In this document: positions 17,276 to 25,487 of the stretch, one piece after another | Position numbering within the stretch: the stretch's first letter is position 1 | Layout of the letters: every line of letters starts with the position of its first letter | DNA from: Sulfuricystis sp964478415 | Lineage (GTDB): Bacteria > Pseudomonadota > Gammaproteobacteria > Burkholderiales > Rhodocyclaceae | Assembly (NCBI GenBank): GCA_964478415.1 | Contig: CAYZII010000001.1 | Span: 15,703-79,702, forward strand | Reading direction: 5' to 3' | DNA length: 64,000 nt | Position numbers and translations under genes: made by a program | Notes under the pieces: generated by a model | The model's database searches: none | What the model was told of the DNA's origin: nothing | What the model saw: only the letters and a program-made list of their open reading frames with translations

Positions 17276-18067
17276 TCAGTTTTCGCGTTGCGCCGACAAC
17301 GCATTCGCCAGACGCAGGTAATCCGAGACCGCCAATTCTTCGGCGCGCGCCGTCGGCGCGATGCCGTGGGCCTCGAGCAGCGCCTCACCACCGAACGCCT
17401 GCAACGCATTGCGCAGCATCTTGCGCCGCTGGCCAAAGGCTGCCGCCACCAGACGCGCGAACAGCGCCGCATCACGTGCCGTCTCACCAGCGCCGAGTTT
17501 CTTCGGCACCATGCGCACCACCGCCGAATCGACCTGCGGTGGCGGCTGAAAGGCGCCGGGCGGGACGACGAACAGGCGCTCGATCGCGAAACGGTATTGC
17601 AACATCACCGACAGACGGCCGTAGGCGGCATCGCCGGGTTGGGCAACCATGCGGTCGACGACCTCCTTTTGCAGCATGAAAAGCATCGCCGCGATCAGCT
17701 CTGCATAAATGGCGAGATGGAAGAGCAGCGGGCTGGAGATGTTGTAAGGCAGATTGCCGACGATCGTCAGCGGCGCCCACTGTTTAAGCTGCGCGAAATC
17801 GAAGCGCAACACATCCGTAGAGAAGATCGTCAGCCGCTCGGGCGGGAAGCGGGCCACGAGATGCGCGACCAGGTCGCGGTCGATCTCGATGGCATACAGA
17901 TGGTCGAGGCGCTCCAACAGCGGAGCGGTGAGAGCACCCAAACCCGGCCCGATCTCGATGACGGTATCGTGGGGGCGTGGCGCAAGCGCGTCGACGATCT
18001 TGCGGATGATGCCGGGCGCGACGAGGAAATGTTGGCCAAAACGACGTCGCGGAATATGACCCATCAT
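17276..18067 (-). CDS. rsmA: 16S rRNA dimethyladenosine transferase RsmA (KsgA)
   Basis: About 263 residues. KsgA dimethylates A1518 and A1519 of 16S rRNA during 30S maturation. FGQHFLV opens the protein, EIGPGLGALT (SAM-binding) lies near residue 40, and NLPYNIS supplies the catalytic NxPY motif. The frame stays open upstream to 18250, but only the ATG at 18067 or 18064 gives the family N-terminus MGHIPRRRFGQ; I took the first. It is the last gene of the lptD-surA-pdxA-rsmA group, as in many proteobacteria. Confidence 0.95.
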   Translation of the reverse strand: MMGHIPRRRFGQHFLVAPGIIRKIVDALAPRPHDTVIEIGPGLGALTAPLLERLDHLYAIEIDRDLVAHLVARFPPERLTIFSTDVLRFDFAQLKQWAPLTIVGNLPYNISSPLLFHLAIYAELIAAMLFMLQKEVVDRMVAQPGDAAYGRLSVMLQYRFAIERLFVVPPGAFQPPPQVDSAVVRMVPKKLGAGETARDAALFARLVAAAFGQRRKMLRNALQAFGGEALLEAHGIAPTARAEELAVSDYLRLANALSAQREN

Positions 18068-18087
18068 CTCGGCGCCGTTTCGGCGCA

Positions 18088-18114
18088 GGCTAACCTCGCC
18101 TGCGAGGTTAAGCC
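18088..18114. other. intergenic hairpin between pdxA and rsmA
   Basis: TAACCTCG and CGAGGTTA form a perfect 8-bp stem with a four-base loop. GGC and GCC extend it to 11 pairs across one bulged base. It lies in the 79-base gap between pdxA and rsmA and has no U-tract, so it is more likely an mRNA-processing or stability element, or an attenuating hairpin, than an intrinsic terminator. The function is inferred only from position. Confidence 0.5.
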
Positions 18115-18146
18115 GCGTAAGCGGCGGCCGAAGCCAAAGCGCCCTC

Positions 18147-19088
18147 TCATACCGCTTTGCGTTGCACCATCTCGATCGCTGCCTCGACAGCGGCATACAG
18201 GCTGGCCGGCGAGGCCCGACCGCTGCCGGCCATCTCCAATGCCGTGCCATGATCGACCGAGGTGCGGATGATCGGCAAACCCAGCGTCACATTGATGCCA
18301 GTTTCGAAAGCGGCATACTTGAGCACCGCGAGGCCCTGGTCGTGATACATCGCCAGCTGGGCGTCAGAGCCTTTCAGCACTGCGGGTGTAAACAGCGTGT
18401 CGGCTGGCAAGGGACCGACCAGGTTCATGCCTTCCTGGCGTAGTTTCTCTAGCACTGGGGCGATCACTTCGATTTCCTCGCGGCCCAGATGACCATCCTC
18501 GCCGGCATGCGGATTCAGCCCGGCGACGAGGATGCGGGGCCGGGCGATAGCGAACTTGTGTTGCAGCTCTGCATGCAGGATGCGTAACGTGGCCTCGAGC
18601 CCGTCCCGTGTGATCGCGTCCGGCACGGTGCGCAACGGCAGATGGGTGGTCGCCAGCGCGACACGCAGGCCGCCGCCGGCGAGCATCATCACGACGCGCG
18701 GCGTTGCGGTTCTCTCGGCCAGATACTCGGTATGCCCGGTGAATGGGATGCCCGCTTCATTGATGATGCCCTTGTGCACCGGCGCGGTAACCAATGCGGC
18801 AAACTCGCCGCTCTGACAGCCGGCCAGCGCGGCCTCGAGCAGATCGAGCACATAGCGGGCATTGGCGGGATCGAGTCGTCCCGCCTGCGCTGGTGCGCGC
18901 AGCGGAATGTGGCGGATCTCGATCCCGGCGAGGCTCAAGCCGAGCAGCCGGGCGCGGGCGGCGAACAGTTCCCGGTCGCCGAACACGACGAGGTGCGCAG
19001 GGAAACGCCGCTCGGCGAGCGCCAGGCAAACGTCGGGGCCGATGCCAGCGGGCTCGCCGCTGGTAACGGCGATGACCGGCTCACTCAT
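18147..19088 (-). CDS. pdxA: 4-hydroxythreonine-4-phosphate dehydrogenase PdxA
   Basis: 313 residues from the chosen ATG. PdxA oxidises 4-phosphohydroxy-L-threonine with NAD in the DXP-dependent pyridoxal phosphate pathway. Family features are VTSGEPAGIGPD at the N-terminus, GHTEYLAERT in the middle, metal-binding histidines including TTHLPLR, and NPHAGEDGHLGREE near residue 195. The frame is open for 40 more codons upstream, but that part overlaps surA. The ATG at 19088 overlaps the surA stop by eight bases, indicating coupling. Confidence 0.96.
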   Translation of the reverse strand: MSEPVIAVTSGEPAGIGPDVCLALAERRFPAHLVVFGDRELFAARARLLGLSLAGIEIRHIPLRAPAQAGRLDPANARYVLDLLEAALAGCQSGEFAALVTAPVHKGIINEAGIPFTGHTEYLAERTATPRVVMMLAGGGLRVALATTHLPLRTVPDAITRDGLEATLRILHAELQHKFAIARPRILVAGLNPHAGEDGHLGREEIEVIAPVLEKLRQEGMNLVGPLPADTLFTPAVLKGSDAQLAMYHDQGLAVLKYAAFETGINVTLGLPIIRTSVDHGTALEMAGSGRASPASLYAAVEAAIEMVQRKAV

Positions 19089-20373
19089 CGGCGAGACGGT
19101 ATTCGACATAGGCGCGGTCGCGCAGCTGACGCAACCAGTCTTCATAGGCTTCTTCGGCCTTGCGCTCGCGTAAGACCTGGCGCGCCAGGATACGCTTGCG
19201 TTCATCACCGACGGCGGCTTCTTTACGTTCCAGCACTTGGATCAGATGCCAACCGAAGGGGGTCTGCACCGGCGCACTGATCTCACCAACCTGCAGCGCA
19301 TCCATCGCGCGCTCGAACTCCGGCACGGTATCACCCGGATAGAGCCAGCCGAGATCGCCACCCTTCGTCGCCGACAAATCCTGCGAGTAAAGCCGTGCCA
19401 GTTCGGCGAAGTCGGCGCCATGAGCAAGGCGCTCTTTCAAGCCCACCAACTTGTGATGTGCTTCGTCAGATGAAGTGAGTTCATTGACCTTGATCAGGAT
19501 GTGCCGCGCATGGGTCTGGCGGATCAGGCCATCGCCGACACTGCCGCCCTTTTTCTCGATCAGCTTGACGATGTGGAAGCCTGCCGGGCTGCGCAAGATC
19601 TCACTGACCTCGCCCGGCCTGAGGCGGGCGACCGCATCGGCATACAGGGTCGGCAGACGGTCGACGGGGCGGGGTTCGAGGATGCCACCGGAGAGCGCAT
19701 CGGGGGCATCGGAGTAGCTGGCCGCTACCCGAGCGAAATCCTCTCCGGCCTTGAGATGCGCGAGCGCCTCCTCGGCCCGGGCGCGCAGCTGCGCCAGACG
19801 CTGCGCATCGATCCGTTCAGGAATGCGCACGATGATATGCGCGAGCGTGACCAGCGCTCCCTGCTCCATCTGTTCGGGATGGGCGAGATAATTGTCGATC
19901 TCGCCGTCGGAGACGACGATACGGCTGTCGACTTCACGTTCACGCAGGCGCGCGATGGCGATCTCGCCGCGGATCTCTTCGCGGAAACGCTGCCAGTCGA
20001 TGCCATCCTTCTCCAGTACAGCACGGAATTCCGCGAGCGACAGGCGGTTGTTCCCCGCGATGCGGCGCAAGGCGGCGTCGAGCTCGGCGTCGCTGATCTT
20101 CAGGCCGGTTTCCTTCGCGAACTGCAGTTGCAGACGATCGACGATCAGGCGTTCGAGCACCTGCTTTTCGATCACTTCCGCTGGCGGCAGGGGCACGTTG
20201 CGCTGGCGCAATTGACGAGTGACGCTGCCCAGCCGTTCGCGCAGTTCGTTGAGGGTGATCGCCTCGTCATTGACGACGGCGACGACGCGGTCGAGGGAGA
20301 TCGGCTGGCGTGGCTGTGCCACGGCGAGTACCGGCAGCAGCACGAGGAGGACGAGCAGGGCGGAGGGTTTCAT
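19081..20373 (-). CDS. surA: periplasmic peptidyl-prolyl isomerase and chaperone SurA
   Basis: 430 residues. A cleavable signal peptide (MKPSALLVLLVLLPVLAVAQ) precedes a SurA N-terminal chaperone domain (DRVVAVVNDEAITLNEL). Two parvulin domains follow, the first beginning near VTLAHIIVRIPE and the second near THARHILIKVNEL, then a C-terminal helix. SurA escorts outer-membrane proteins, LptD among them in E. coli, to the Bam complex. The lptD stop lies five bases upstream, matching the conserved lptD-surA-pdxA-ksgA order. Confidence 0.96.
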   Translation of the reverse strand: MKPSALLVLLVLLPVLAVAQPRQPISLDRVVAVVNDEAITLNELRERLGSVTRQLRQRNVPLPPAEVIEKQVLERLIVDRLQLQFAKETGLKISDAELDAALRRIAGNNRLSLAEFRAVLEKDGIDWQRFREEIRGEIAIARLREREVDSRIVVSDGEIDNYLAHPEQMEQGALVTLAHIIVRIPERIDAQRLAQLRARAEEALAHLKAGEDFARVAASYSDAPDALSGGILEPRPVDRLPTLYADAVARLRPGEVSEILRSPAGFHIVKLIEKKGGSVGDGLIRQTHARHILIKVNELTSSDEAHHKLVGLKERLAHGADFAELARLYSQDLSATKGGDLGWLYPGDTVPEFERAMDALQVGEISAPVQTPFGWHLIQVLERKEAAVGDERKRILARQVLRERKAEEAYEDWLRQLRDRAYVEYRLADE

Positions 20374-20378
20374 CGGGG

Positions 20379-23066
20379 TCAGTTTTCGGCAAACACCGGA
20401 TCGGCGGTCGGCTGGTTGATCACGCCGTAGCCGGGGATACTGCGGCGCAGGAGCTGCAGCGGGTTCGATCCGATACGCGAAAAATCGTTCAGTTCGAGCT
20501 GGAAGAACAATGCCGTGGTCGGCCGGTCGGCGATCGTCGCCAGACGCTGCACGACGAAACGGCCGACCCAGCAGCCGCCATCGTATTCCAGCCCGCCGAT
20601 GGTTTCGATCACGCGCTTTTCCTTGGTCGAGTAGTTGTAGCGCCCCACACCATGCCAGCCGCCGAACAGCGGCCATTGCGCCGAGACATCGATCTGCCCG
20701 AGCAAATTGCGGCTGTAGCGGTAAGCGACGTTGAGCACCTTGCCGGCTTCGGGACGGTAGCGGCCGCCGAGATTGAGGCGTTCGGTGCGCCCGTCACGCG
20801 GATTGTATTGCCAGCCGGCATCGGCATAGATGCGCGGCAGCACCTGGCCGGCGAGGGTGGCGAGAATGTCGGCGGCCCGCTCGGTGCGCGGCGTCTCCCC
20901 GGGCAGGGTGACGGACTGATCGGTGAAATAGTAACGCGTGCCGATCGTGGCACGCAGCAGATCGGCGCCACTGCCCGGATCGATCAGGCGCGAAGTGACG
21001 GCGAGAGTGAGTTCATTGGCATCGCCGATGCGATCACCGCCCGTGTAACGGTTTTCCGAGAACATTTGCGCGAAATTGAAGTCGGCCAGACCGGAATCGA
21101 ACACCGGAATGCGTGACTGATCGTGCTTCGGCACGAACAAGTAGTAAGCGCGCGGTTCGAGCGTTTGCAGCAACCGCCGCCCGAACCAGTCCGTCTCGCG
21201 TTCCAGCACCGCACTACCATCGAGACTGAAGATCGGCAGCGCTCGGTTCTGGTTCGCCGGCACGGTGCTCCACGCCGCCGCGGCTGGACGCTCGAGTCCG
21301 GACAGCTCATAGTGAGTGACATGCACGCCGATCTTTGGCGTCAGCGACAGCGCTGCGGTCGAAAGCGGCAGCGACAGCTGCGGATAGACGATGGTGCGCT
21401 TGCCGAGCAACTGGGTCGGATGGTCGAAATTCACGTATTCCGCGCCGAGGTTGAACGCCAGCCCCGCCGGCAGGTCGTAACGGAAGGCCTGCAAGGTGAG
21501 CTGCGGCAGGCGCTGGTAGGGCTTGGTGAGGTTCTGCAGAGTCTGGAAACTCTGCAGATTCAGCACCGCCGAGTACCACGGCCCGGCATAGTTGAGGATC
21601 CCCTGGCGCAACAAATTGCCTTGCGAGACCTGGGCGACGCGCGTCGACAGATCGCTGAAATAATCGTCGTCGGAGACACCGTTCAAATTCAACGTTGCCG
21701 AGAAGCCATGACCGAGGTTCTGCGTATGGGTCAGCGCATAGCCGTAGCGGTCGCGATTGGCGAGCCGGTCGTCGGGTAGGTATTCGACGCGCACCTGGCC
21801 TTTGTCCGGGAATCCCACCTGCTTGCGGTTGGTTTCGGTATCGAGCAGGTAACGGAACTCGCCGTTCAACTGCACGCCGCGCCGTGTCATCAGGCGCGGC
21901 GTGATCGTCGCGTCCATCTGTGGCGCGATGTTCCAATACCAGGGCGCCGTCACCTCGAAGCCGCTCTTGCTCGTCGAGCCGACCGTCGGCGGTAGGAAGC
22001 CGCTCTTGCGCTGGTTGTTCAGTGAAAACTTCATCCAAGGCAGATACAGGATCGGCGTATCCTTGAAGCGCACCGTCGCATGACGGCCAGTGCCCTCTTC
22101 CCGCGTGTAGTCGAGATCCAACGTGTCGACGTAGATCTCCCAGTCTCTCTGGGTTGGCGCGCAGGTGCTGAACGTAGCCTCGCTGAGGCGATATTGGTCC
22201 TTGCCACGGAATTCGAGCTGCGCGGCGCTGCCGCTGCCGAGGATCGGCGGACGGTCGATCATCCGCCCAGATTGCACGAGTACCCGGCCGCTCTCATCCA
22301 TCGCCGGCAAGCCGAGCAGTGTCAGCGCCGGTTCGGGTGTCGGCGGCCGCTGATGGCGGATCGTGTATTGCGGCTTCTCGTATTCACCGGTGCTCTCGGA
22401 AAGGCGCAAGCGCAGCCGCGGGCCGCTGATCTCTGTATCCGGGGAAGCCAGGCGCACATTGCCGACCGCTTCCACCTCATCGAGTGCTTGCCGATAGACG
22501 ATGCGATCGGCAGATAGGGTATCGCTGTCCCGCTCGACCCGTGCATTGCCCTCGGCCACCACTTCCTGCTCGTTGATGCCCTCGATCCGGTCGGCGGTCA
22601 CGATGGTCGGCGCGGTCGTCTTGTCGCCACGGCCGAAAGGTGTCGTCGGCCAGCGCTGCGCCGTCCCCACAGTCGCAGCAGACGCCTTGGGAACGGCAGG
22701 AATGACCGGGCTCGGCGTGGCAGCCGGGGAGGCACTGCGGGCTTGCGTCGCCGCCGGTGCGCCGGCGGCGACGGCAGGCGCGGAAGGTGTCGTACCGGAT
22801 GCGGGTGCGGGTGCGGCCGCTGTCGCCGCTGGTACCGGCGTTTCGTCGACAGGCACTACCGCCGCAGGGGCCGTCAGTGGCTTTGGCGACGGGATTGGCG
22901 CGGGTGATGCCGCCTGGGCCGGCTGGGCGGGTTTGCCGCCCAACAGCGCGGGATCGACACGCAACGGCGGCAAACCGGTCGCCGCCGCTGCCGAAGGCGG
23001 GACGAGCAGACAAGCCAGCCCACCGATCAGCCCAGCTCTGTATGTAAATCTTGAGGAGAAACCCAT
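20379..23066 (-). CDS. lptD: LPS-assembly protein LptD
   Basis: 895 residues, longer than the usual 750-800 of relatives. A signal peptide (residues about 1-29) is followed by a linker rich in proline, alanine and serine from about 45 to 150. The periplasmic OstA-type beta-jellyroll begins TIVTADRIEGINEQEV near 154, and the long C-terminal beta-barrel follows, ending in aromatic- and polar-rich strands. LptD with LptE inserts LPS into the outer leaflet. The inner-membrane partners LptF and LptG are also in this window. It is divergent from amgK across an 89-base gap with a perfect palindrome. Confidence 0.95.
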   Translation of the reverse strand: MGFSSRFTYRAGLIGGLACLLVPPSAAAATGLPPLRVDPALLGGKPAQPAQAASPAPIPSPKPLTAPAAVVPVDETPVPAATAAAPAPASGTTPSAPAVAAGAPAATQARSASPAATPSPVIPAVPKASAATVGTAQRWPTTPFGRGDKTTAPTIVTADRIEGINEQEVVAEGNARVERDSDTLSADRIVYRQALDEVEAVGNVRLASPDTEISGPRLRLRLSESTGEYEKPQYTIRHQRPPTPEPALTLLGLPAMDESGRVLVQSGRMIDRPPILGSGSAAQLEFRGKDQYRLSEATFSTCAPTQRDWEIYVDTLDLDYTREEGTGRHATVRFKDTPILYLPWMKFSLNNQRKSGFLPPTVGSTSKSGFEVTAPWYWNIAPQMDATITPRLMTRRGVQLNGEFRYLLDTETNRKQVGFPDKGQVRVEYLPDDRLANRDRYGYALTHTQNLGHGFSATLNLNGVSDDDYFSDLSTRVAQVSQGNLLRQGILNYAGPWYSAVLNLQSFQTLQNLTKPYQRLPQLTLQAFRYDLPAGLAFNLGAEYVNFDHPTQLLGKRTIVYPQLSLPLSTAALSLTPKIGVHVTHYELSGLERPAAAAWSTVPANQNRALPIFSLDGSAVLERETDWFGRRLLQTLEPRAYYLFVPKHDQSRIPVFDSGLADFNFAQMFSENRYTGGDRIGDANELTLAVTSRLIDPGSGADLLRATIGTRYYFTDQSVTLPGETPRTERAADILATLAGQVLPRIYADAGWQYNPRDGRTERLNLGGRYRPEAGKVLNVAYRYSRNLLGQIDVSAQWPLFGGWHGVGRYNYSTKEKRVIETIGGLEYDGGCWVGRFVVQRLATIADRPTTALFFQLELNDFSRIGSNPLQLLRRSIPGYGVINQPTADPVFAEN

Positions 23067-23116
23067 CCCGTTCGCCGTCTCGATGCCTGCCCGGGTTCCC
23101 GGGGCAGCATTCCGAA

Positions 23117-23134
23117 TAGAATCGCGCGATTCTA
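23117..23134. promoter_or_regulatory. 18-bp perfect palindrome between lptD and amgK
   Basis: TAGAATCGCGCGATTCTA reads identically on both strands. It lies in the 89 bases between the divergent starts of lptD (23066) and amgK (23156). Each half contains TAGAAT, a good -10 hexamer, one per strand. I see no convincing -35 for either direction. It could be back-to-back -10 elements, an operator, or both. Confidence 0.5.
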
Positions 23135-23155
23135 CATTGAGGGAAAAACGGAGAG

Positions 23156-24154
23156 GTGGAACGGATCGACGAGATCAAGGCATGGCTCGTGGCGCAGCTG
23201 GGGGGGCAGCGTTTCTCGCTCACGCCGGCTTCCAGCGACGCGAGCTTTCGCCGCTATTTCCGTGTCACGCTAGCGGACGGCGCAACCTACATTGTGATGG
23301 ATGCACCGCCCACCCACGAGGACGTGCGCCCCTGGCTGCATGTGCAGCGGCTGTTTTCTGCCGCCGGGGCCCATGTGCCGGAAGTGCTGGCACAGGACAC
23401 CGAGCGCGGCCTGCTGCTGCTCGAGGACCTCGGATCGACCACCTATCTCGCCGCGCTGGAAGCGGGCGACGATGCCGATGTTCTGTACCGCGCGGCACTC
23501 GAGACCTTGATCGATATCCAGCGCGCCAGCCGCCCCGGGCTGCTGCCCGTCTATGACCGTATGCTGTTGCAGCGTGAGCTCGACCTGTTCCCCGAGTGGT
23601 ACGTCGGCCGGCACCTCGGTGTGACACTCACCACCGAAGAACGCGAGGCGCTCGCCACCGTGTTCGAGAAGCTCCTCGCCGTCAATCTCGCCGAACCCCA
23701 GGTGTTCGTGCATCGCGACTACCACTCGCGCAACCTGATGGCCGGCGGCGCACGCCCCGGCGTGATCGATTTCCAGGACGCCGTCTACGGCCCGATCACT
23801 TACGATCTCGTCTCGCTGTTCAAGGACGCCTATATCGACTGGCCGGAAGAACGGACGATCGACTGGCTGGTGCGCTATTGGGAAAAAGCGAAGCGGGCAG
23901 GTTTGCCTGTAGCCACCGACTTCGGCACCTTCTACCGCGACTACGAATGGATGGGCGTGCAGCGGCATCTGAAAGTGCTCGGCATCTTCTCACGCCTCAA
24001 ACACCGCGACGGCAAGGAGGGTTATCTCAAGGACATGCCGCGCGTCGCCCGCTACCTGAGGCAAACCCTTGCCCGCTATGCGGCGCTGGCGCCGCTTCAG
24101 CGTCTCTTTGACAGGCTCGAAAACCGCACCACACAGCACATATATACTTTTTGA
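23156..24154 (+). CDS. amgK: N-acetylmuramate/N-acetylglucosamine kinase AmgK
   Basis: 332 residues with the aminoglycoside-phosphotransferase/choline-kinase fold. The phosphate-binding start is SSDASFRRYFRV, the catalytic loop is VFVHRDYHSRNLM near residue 185, and the metal-binding loop is VIDFQDAVYGP. By family and by its partner murU, this matches AmgK, which phosphorylates the anomeric C1 of MurNAc in Pseudomonas. The start is GTG preceded by GGAGAG. The lptD-divergent amgK-murU arrangement occurs in other proteobacteria. Assignment rests on family and neighbourhood, not experiment. Confidence 0.9.
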   Translation: MERIDEIKAWLVAQLGGQRFSLTPASSDASFRRYFRVTLADGATYIVMDAPPTHEDVRPWLHVQRLFSAAGAHVPEVLAQDTERGLLLLEDLGSTTYLAALEAGDDADVLYRAALETLIDIQRASRPGLLPVYDRMLLQRELDLFPEWYVGRHLGVTLTTEEREALATVFEKLLAVNLAEPQVFVHRDYHSRNLMAGGARPGVIDFQDAVYGPITYDLVSLFKDAYIDWPEERTIDWLVRYWEKAKRAGLPVATDFGTFYRDYEWMGVQRHLKVLGIFSRLKHRDGKEGYLKDMPRVARYLRQTLARYAALAPLQRLFDRLENRTTQHIYTF

Positions 24155-24169
24155 TCATACCTTCTGACC

Positions 24170-24901
24170 ATGAAAGCGATGATCCTTGCCGCAGGCCGCG
24201 GCGAACGCATGCGACCGCTCACCGACCGGATGCCGAAACCCCTGCTGCCGGTCGCCGGCAAGCCCCTGATCGTCTGGCACATCGAGCGGTTGGCGCGGGC
24301 CGGTTTCCGTGAGCTGGTGATCAACCACGCACATCTGGGCAGCGAAATCGAGGCGCTGCTCGGCGAGGGGGACGCTTGGAACGTGACGATCCGCTACTCG
24401 GCGGAACCCGCAGGAGCACTGGAGACCGCGGGCGGCATCGCCAACGCACTGCCGCTGCTGGGCAATGCGCCATTTCTCGTCGTCAATGGCGACATCTTCT
24501 GCGACTGGGATTTTTCCCGTGCTTGCACCGCATTGCGTCGCGGGATGCTCGCGCATCTGGTGCTCGTCGACAACCCGCCCCATCATCCGTTGGGCGATTT
24601 CACGTTGTTCGACGGCAAAGTCGGCGCTGGCGGAAATGAACACCCCCTGCCGGGCGCCGACTCGCTTCGAAAAGTCGGCGCTGGCGGGGCGGCACCCCTC
24701 ACCTTCGCTGGCATCGGCGTCTATCATCCGGCGCTGTTCAGCGAGATTCCCCGCGGCAGCGTTGCGCCGCTCGCGCCCCTGCTGCGCGACGCGATACACG
24801 CCGGGCAGGTGAGCGGCGAGTATCATCCCGGCCGCTGGGTCGACGTCGGCACGCCCGAGCGGCTGAACGCGCTGGACATCGAGCTACGGCATTCGTGCTA
24901 G
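24170..24901 (+). CDS. murU: N-acetylmuramate alpha-1-phosphate uridylyltransferase MurU
   Basis: 243 residues, a sugar-phosphate nucleotidyltransferase that makes UDP-MurNAc from MurNAc-1-phosphate. This by-passes MurA/MurB and feeds MurC. The signature LAAGRGERMRPLTDRMPKPL is at residues 6-25; NGDIFCDWD binds metal. Characterised MurU is about 20 residues shorter. The excess maps to a repeat, KVGAGG at residues 150-155 and again 18 residues later, inserted before LTFAGIGVYHPALF. The start follows amgK by 15 bases. Confidence 0.9.
   Translation: MKAMILAAGRGERMRPLTDRMPKPLLPVAGKPLIVWHIERLARAGFRELVINHAHLGSEIEALLGEGDAWNVTIRYSAEPAGALETAGGIANALPLLGNAPFLVVNGDIFCDWDFSRACTALRRGMLAHLVLVDNPPHHPLGDFTLFDGKVGAGGNEHPLPGADSLRKVGAGGAAPLTFAGIGVYHPALFSEIPRGSVAPLAPLLRDAIHAGQVSGEYHPGRWVDVGTPERLNALDIELRHSC
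24617..24697 (+). repeat. tandem copies of a K-V-G-A-G-G-coding repeat with dyad, inside murU
   Basis: The 17 bases AAAGTCGGCGCTGGCGG occur at 24617-24633 and again at 24671-24687, exactly 54 bases apart, so the reading frame is kept. GCGCCGACT at 24654-24662 pairs with AGTCGGCGC at 24673-24681, and equally with 24619-24627 in the first copy, giving a 9-bp stem with a ten-base loop. Related sequence occurs in hemY, birA, dusB and a DUF3619 gene. Confidence 0.75.
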
Positions 24902-24931
24902 CATCATTTCCTCAAGATGTTGGAGGACAAC

Positions 24932-25150
24932 ATGAAAGCCGAATTTACCGCCATCATCGAGCCGGCACCCGAAGGTGGTTTCTGGGCTGTTTGCGTAGAG
25001 GTGCCAGGAGCTAATGGACAGGGTGATACGATCGCCGAAGCCAAAGAGAACCTACGTCAGGCCATCGAACTGATATTGTTGGACCGTCGCGAAGACTTGT
25101 TACGTGGCTTGCCCGAAGATGCAATCGAAGAGTCCATCGTGATTGCATGA
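24932..25150 (+). CDS. hicB: HicB-family antitoxin
   Basis: 72 residues with the HicB partial RNase-H-like fold: FTAIIEPAPEGGFWAVCVEVPG, then GQGDTIAEAKENLRQAIEL. HicB proteins neutralise the mRNA interferase HicA and often repress their own promoter. Translation most likely begins at ATG 24932, directly after GGAGGACAAC, rather than at the in-frame ATG 24917. It precedes and overlaps the hicA remnant by ATGA, an order seen in a subset of Hic loci. It has no long C-terminal DNA-binding extension. Confidence 0.85.
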   Translation: MKAEFTAIIEPAPEGGFWAVCVEVPGANGQGDTIAEAKENLRQAIELILLDRREDLLRGLPEDAIEESIVIA

Positions 25151-25328
25151 AGCGCAAGGACCTTGAAAAAAGGTTGCGTTGGGCAGGTTGCTATCTCAAG
25201 AGAGATAGGGGCGGCCCACTCCCTATGGATAAATCCGAGAAGTGGCGTGATCGAAGCCATTCGCACGACATAGCGAAATCAAGGAACCGCTTGCAAAAAA
25301 GATCCTCAAGAATCTTGGCGCAGAATGA
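25147..25328 (+). pseudogene. hicA: decayed HicA mRNA interferase toxin
   Basis: HicA is a small double-stranded-RNA-binding-fold toxin that cleaves mRNA. MKRKDLEKRLRWAGCY is read from the ATG. The remainder, GAAHSLWINPRSGVIEA with the expected catalytic histidine, lies in the +1 frame from about position 25200. ARHSEIKEPLAKKILKNLG lies in the +2 frame from about 25260 and ends at TGA 25326-25328. Two indels therefore break the gene. The unshifted frame gives an unrelated arginine-rich tail to 25395. The antitoxin remains intact. Confidence 0.75.
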
Positions 25329-25487
25329 AAAGCCGCGACCCAATGTGCCGTGCATGAATGACGAGCGCGGTTTTTTCACTGCCGCAGGAGAATGAGCAGA
25401 CTTCCCCCGTATACCTGTTTGCCCCGCTGACTGCTGATGCAAGATAAACAACTGATCGGCAAGGCGACGCAAGCGCAAAAAAACAAA

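Noticed and set aside
19501..20430. 309-codon open frame antisense to surA
   Set aside because: Overlaps the whole of surA, with no family resemblance.
25147..25395. A functional 82-residue protein from the hicA start
   Set aside because: After about residue 16 the translation departs from HicA, while HicA sequence continues in the other frames. Better described as a broken gene.
24930..25400. tRNA or other structured RNA gene in the hic region
   Set aside because: No cloverleaf, T-loop or CCA-type ending was found here or elsewhere in the window.
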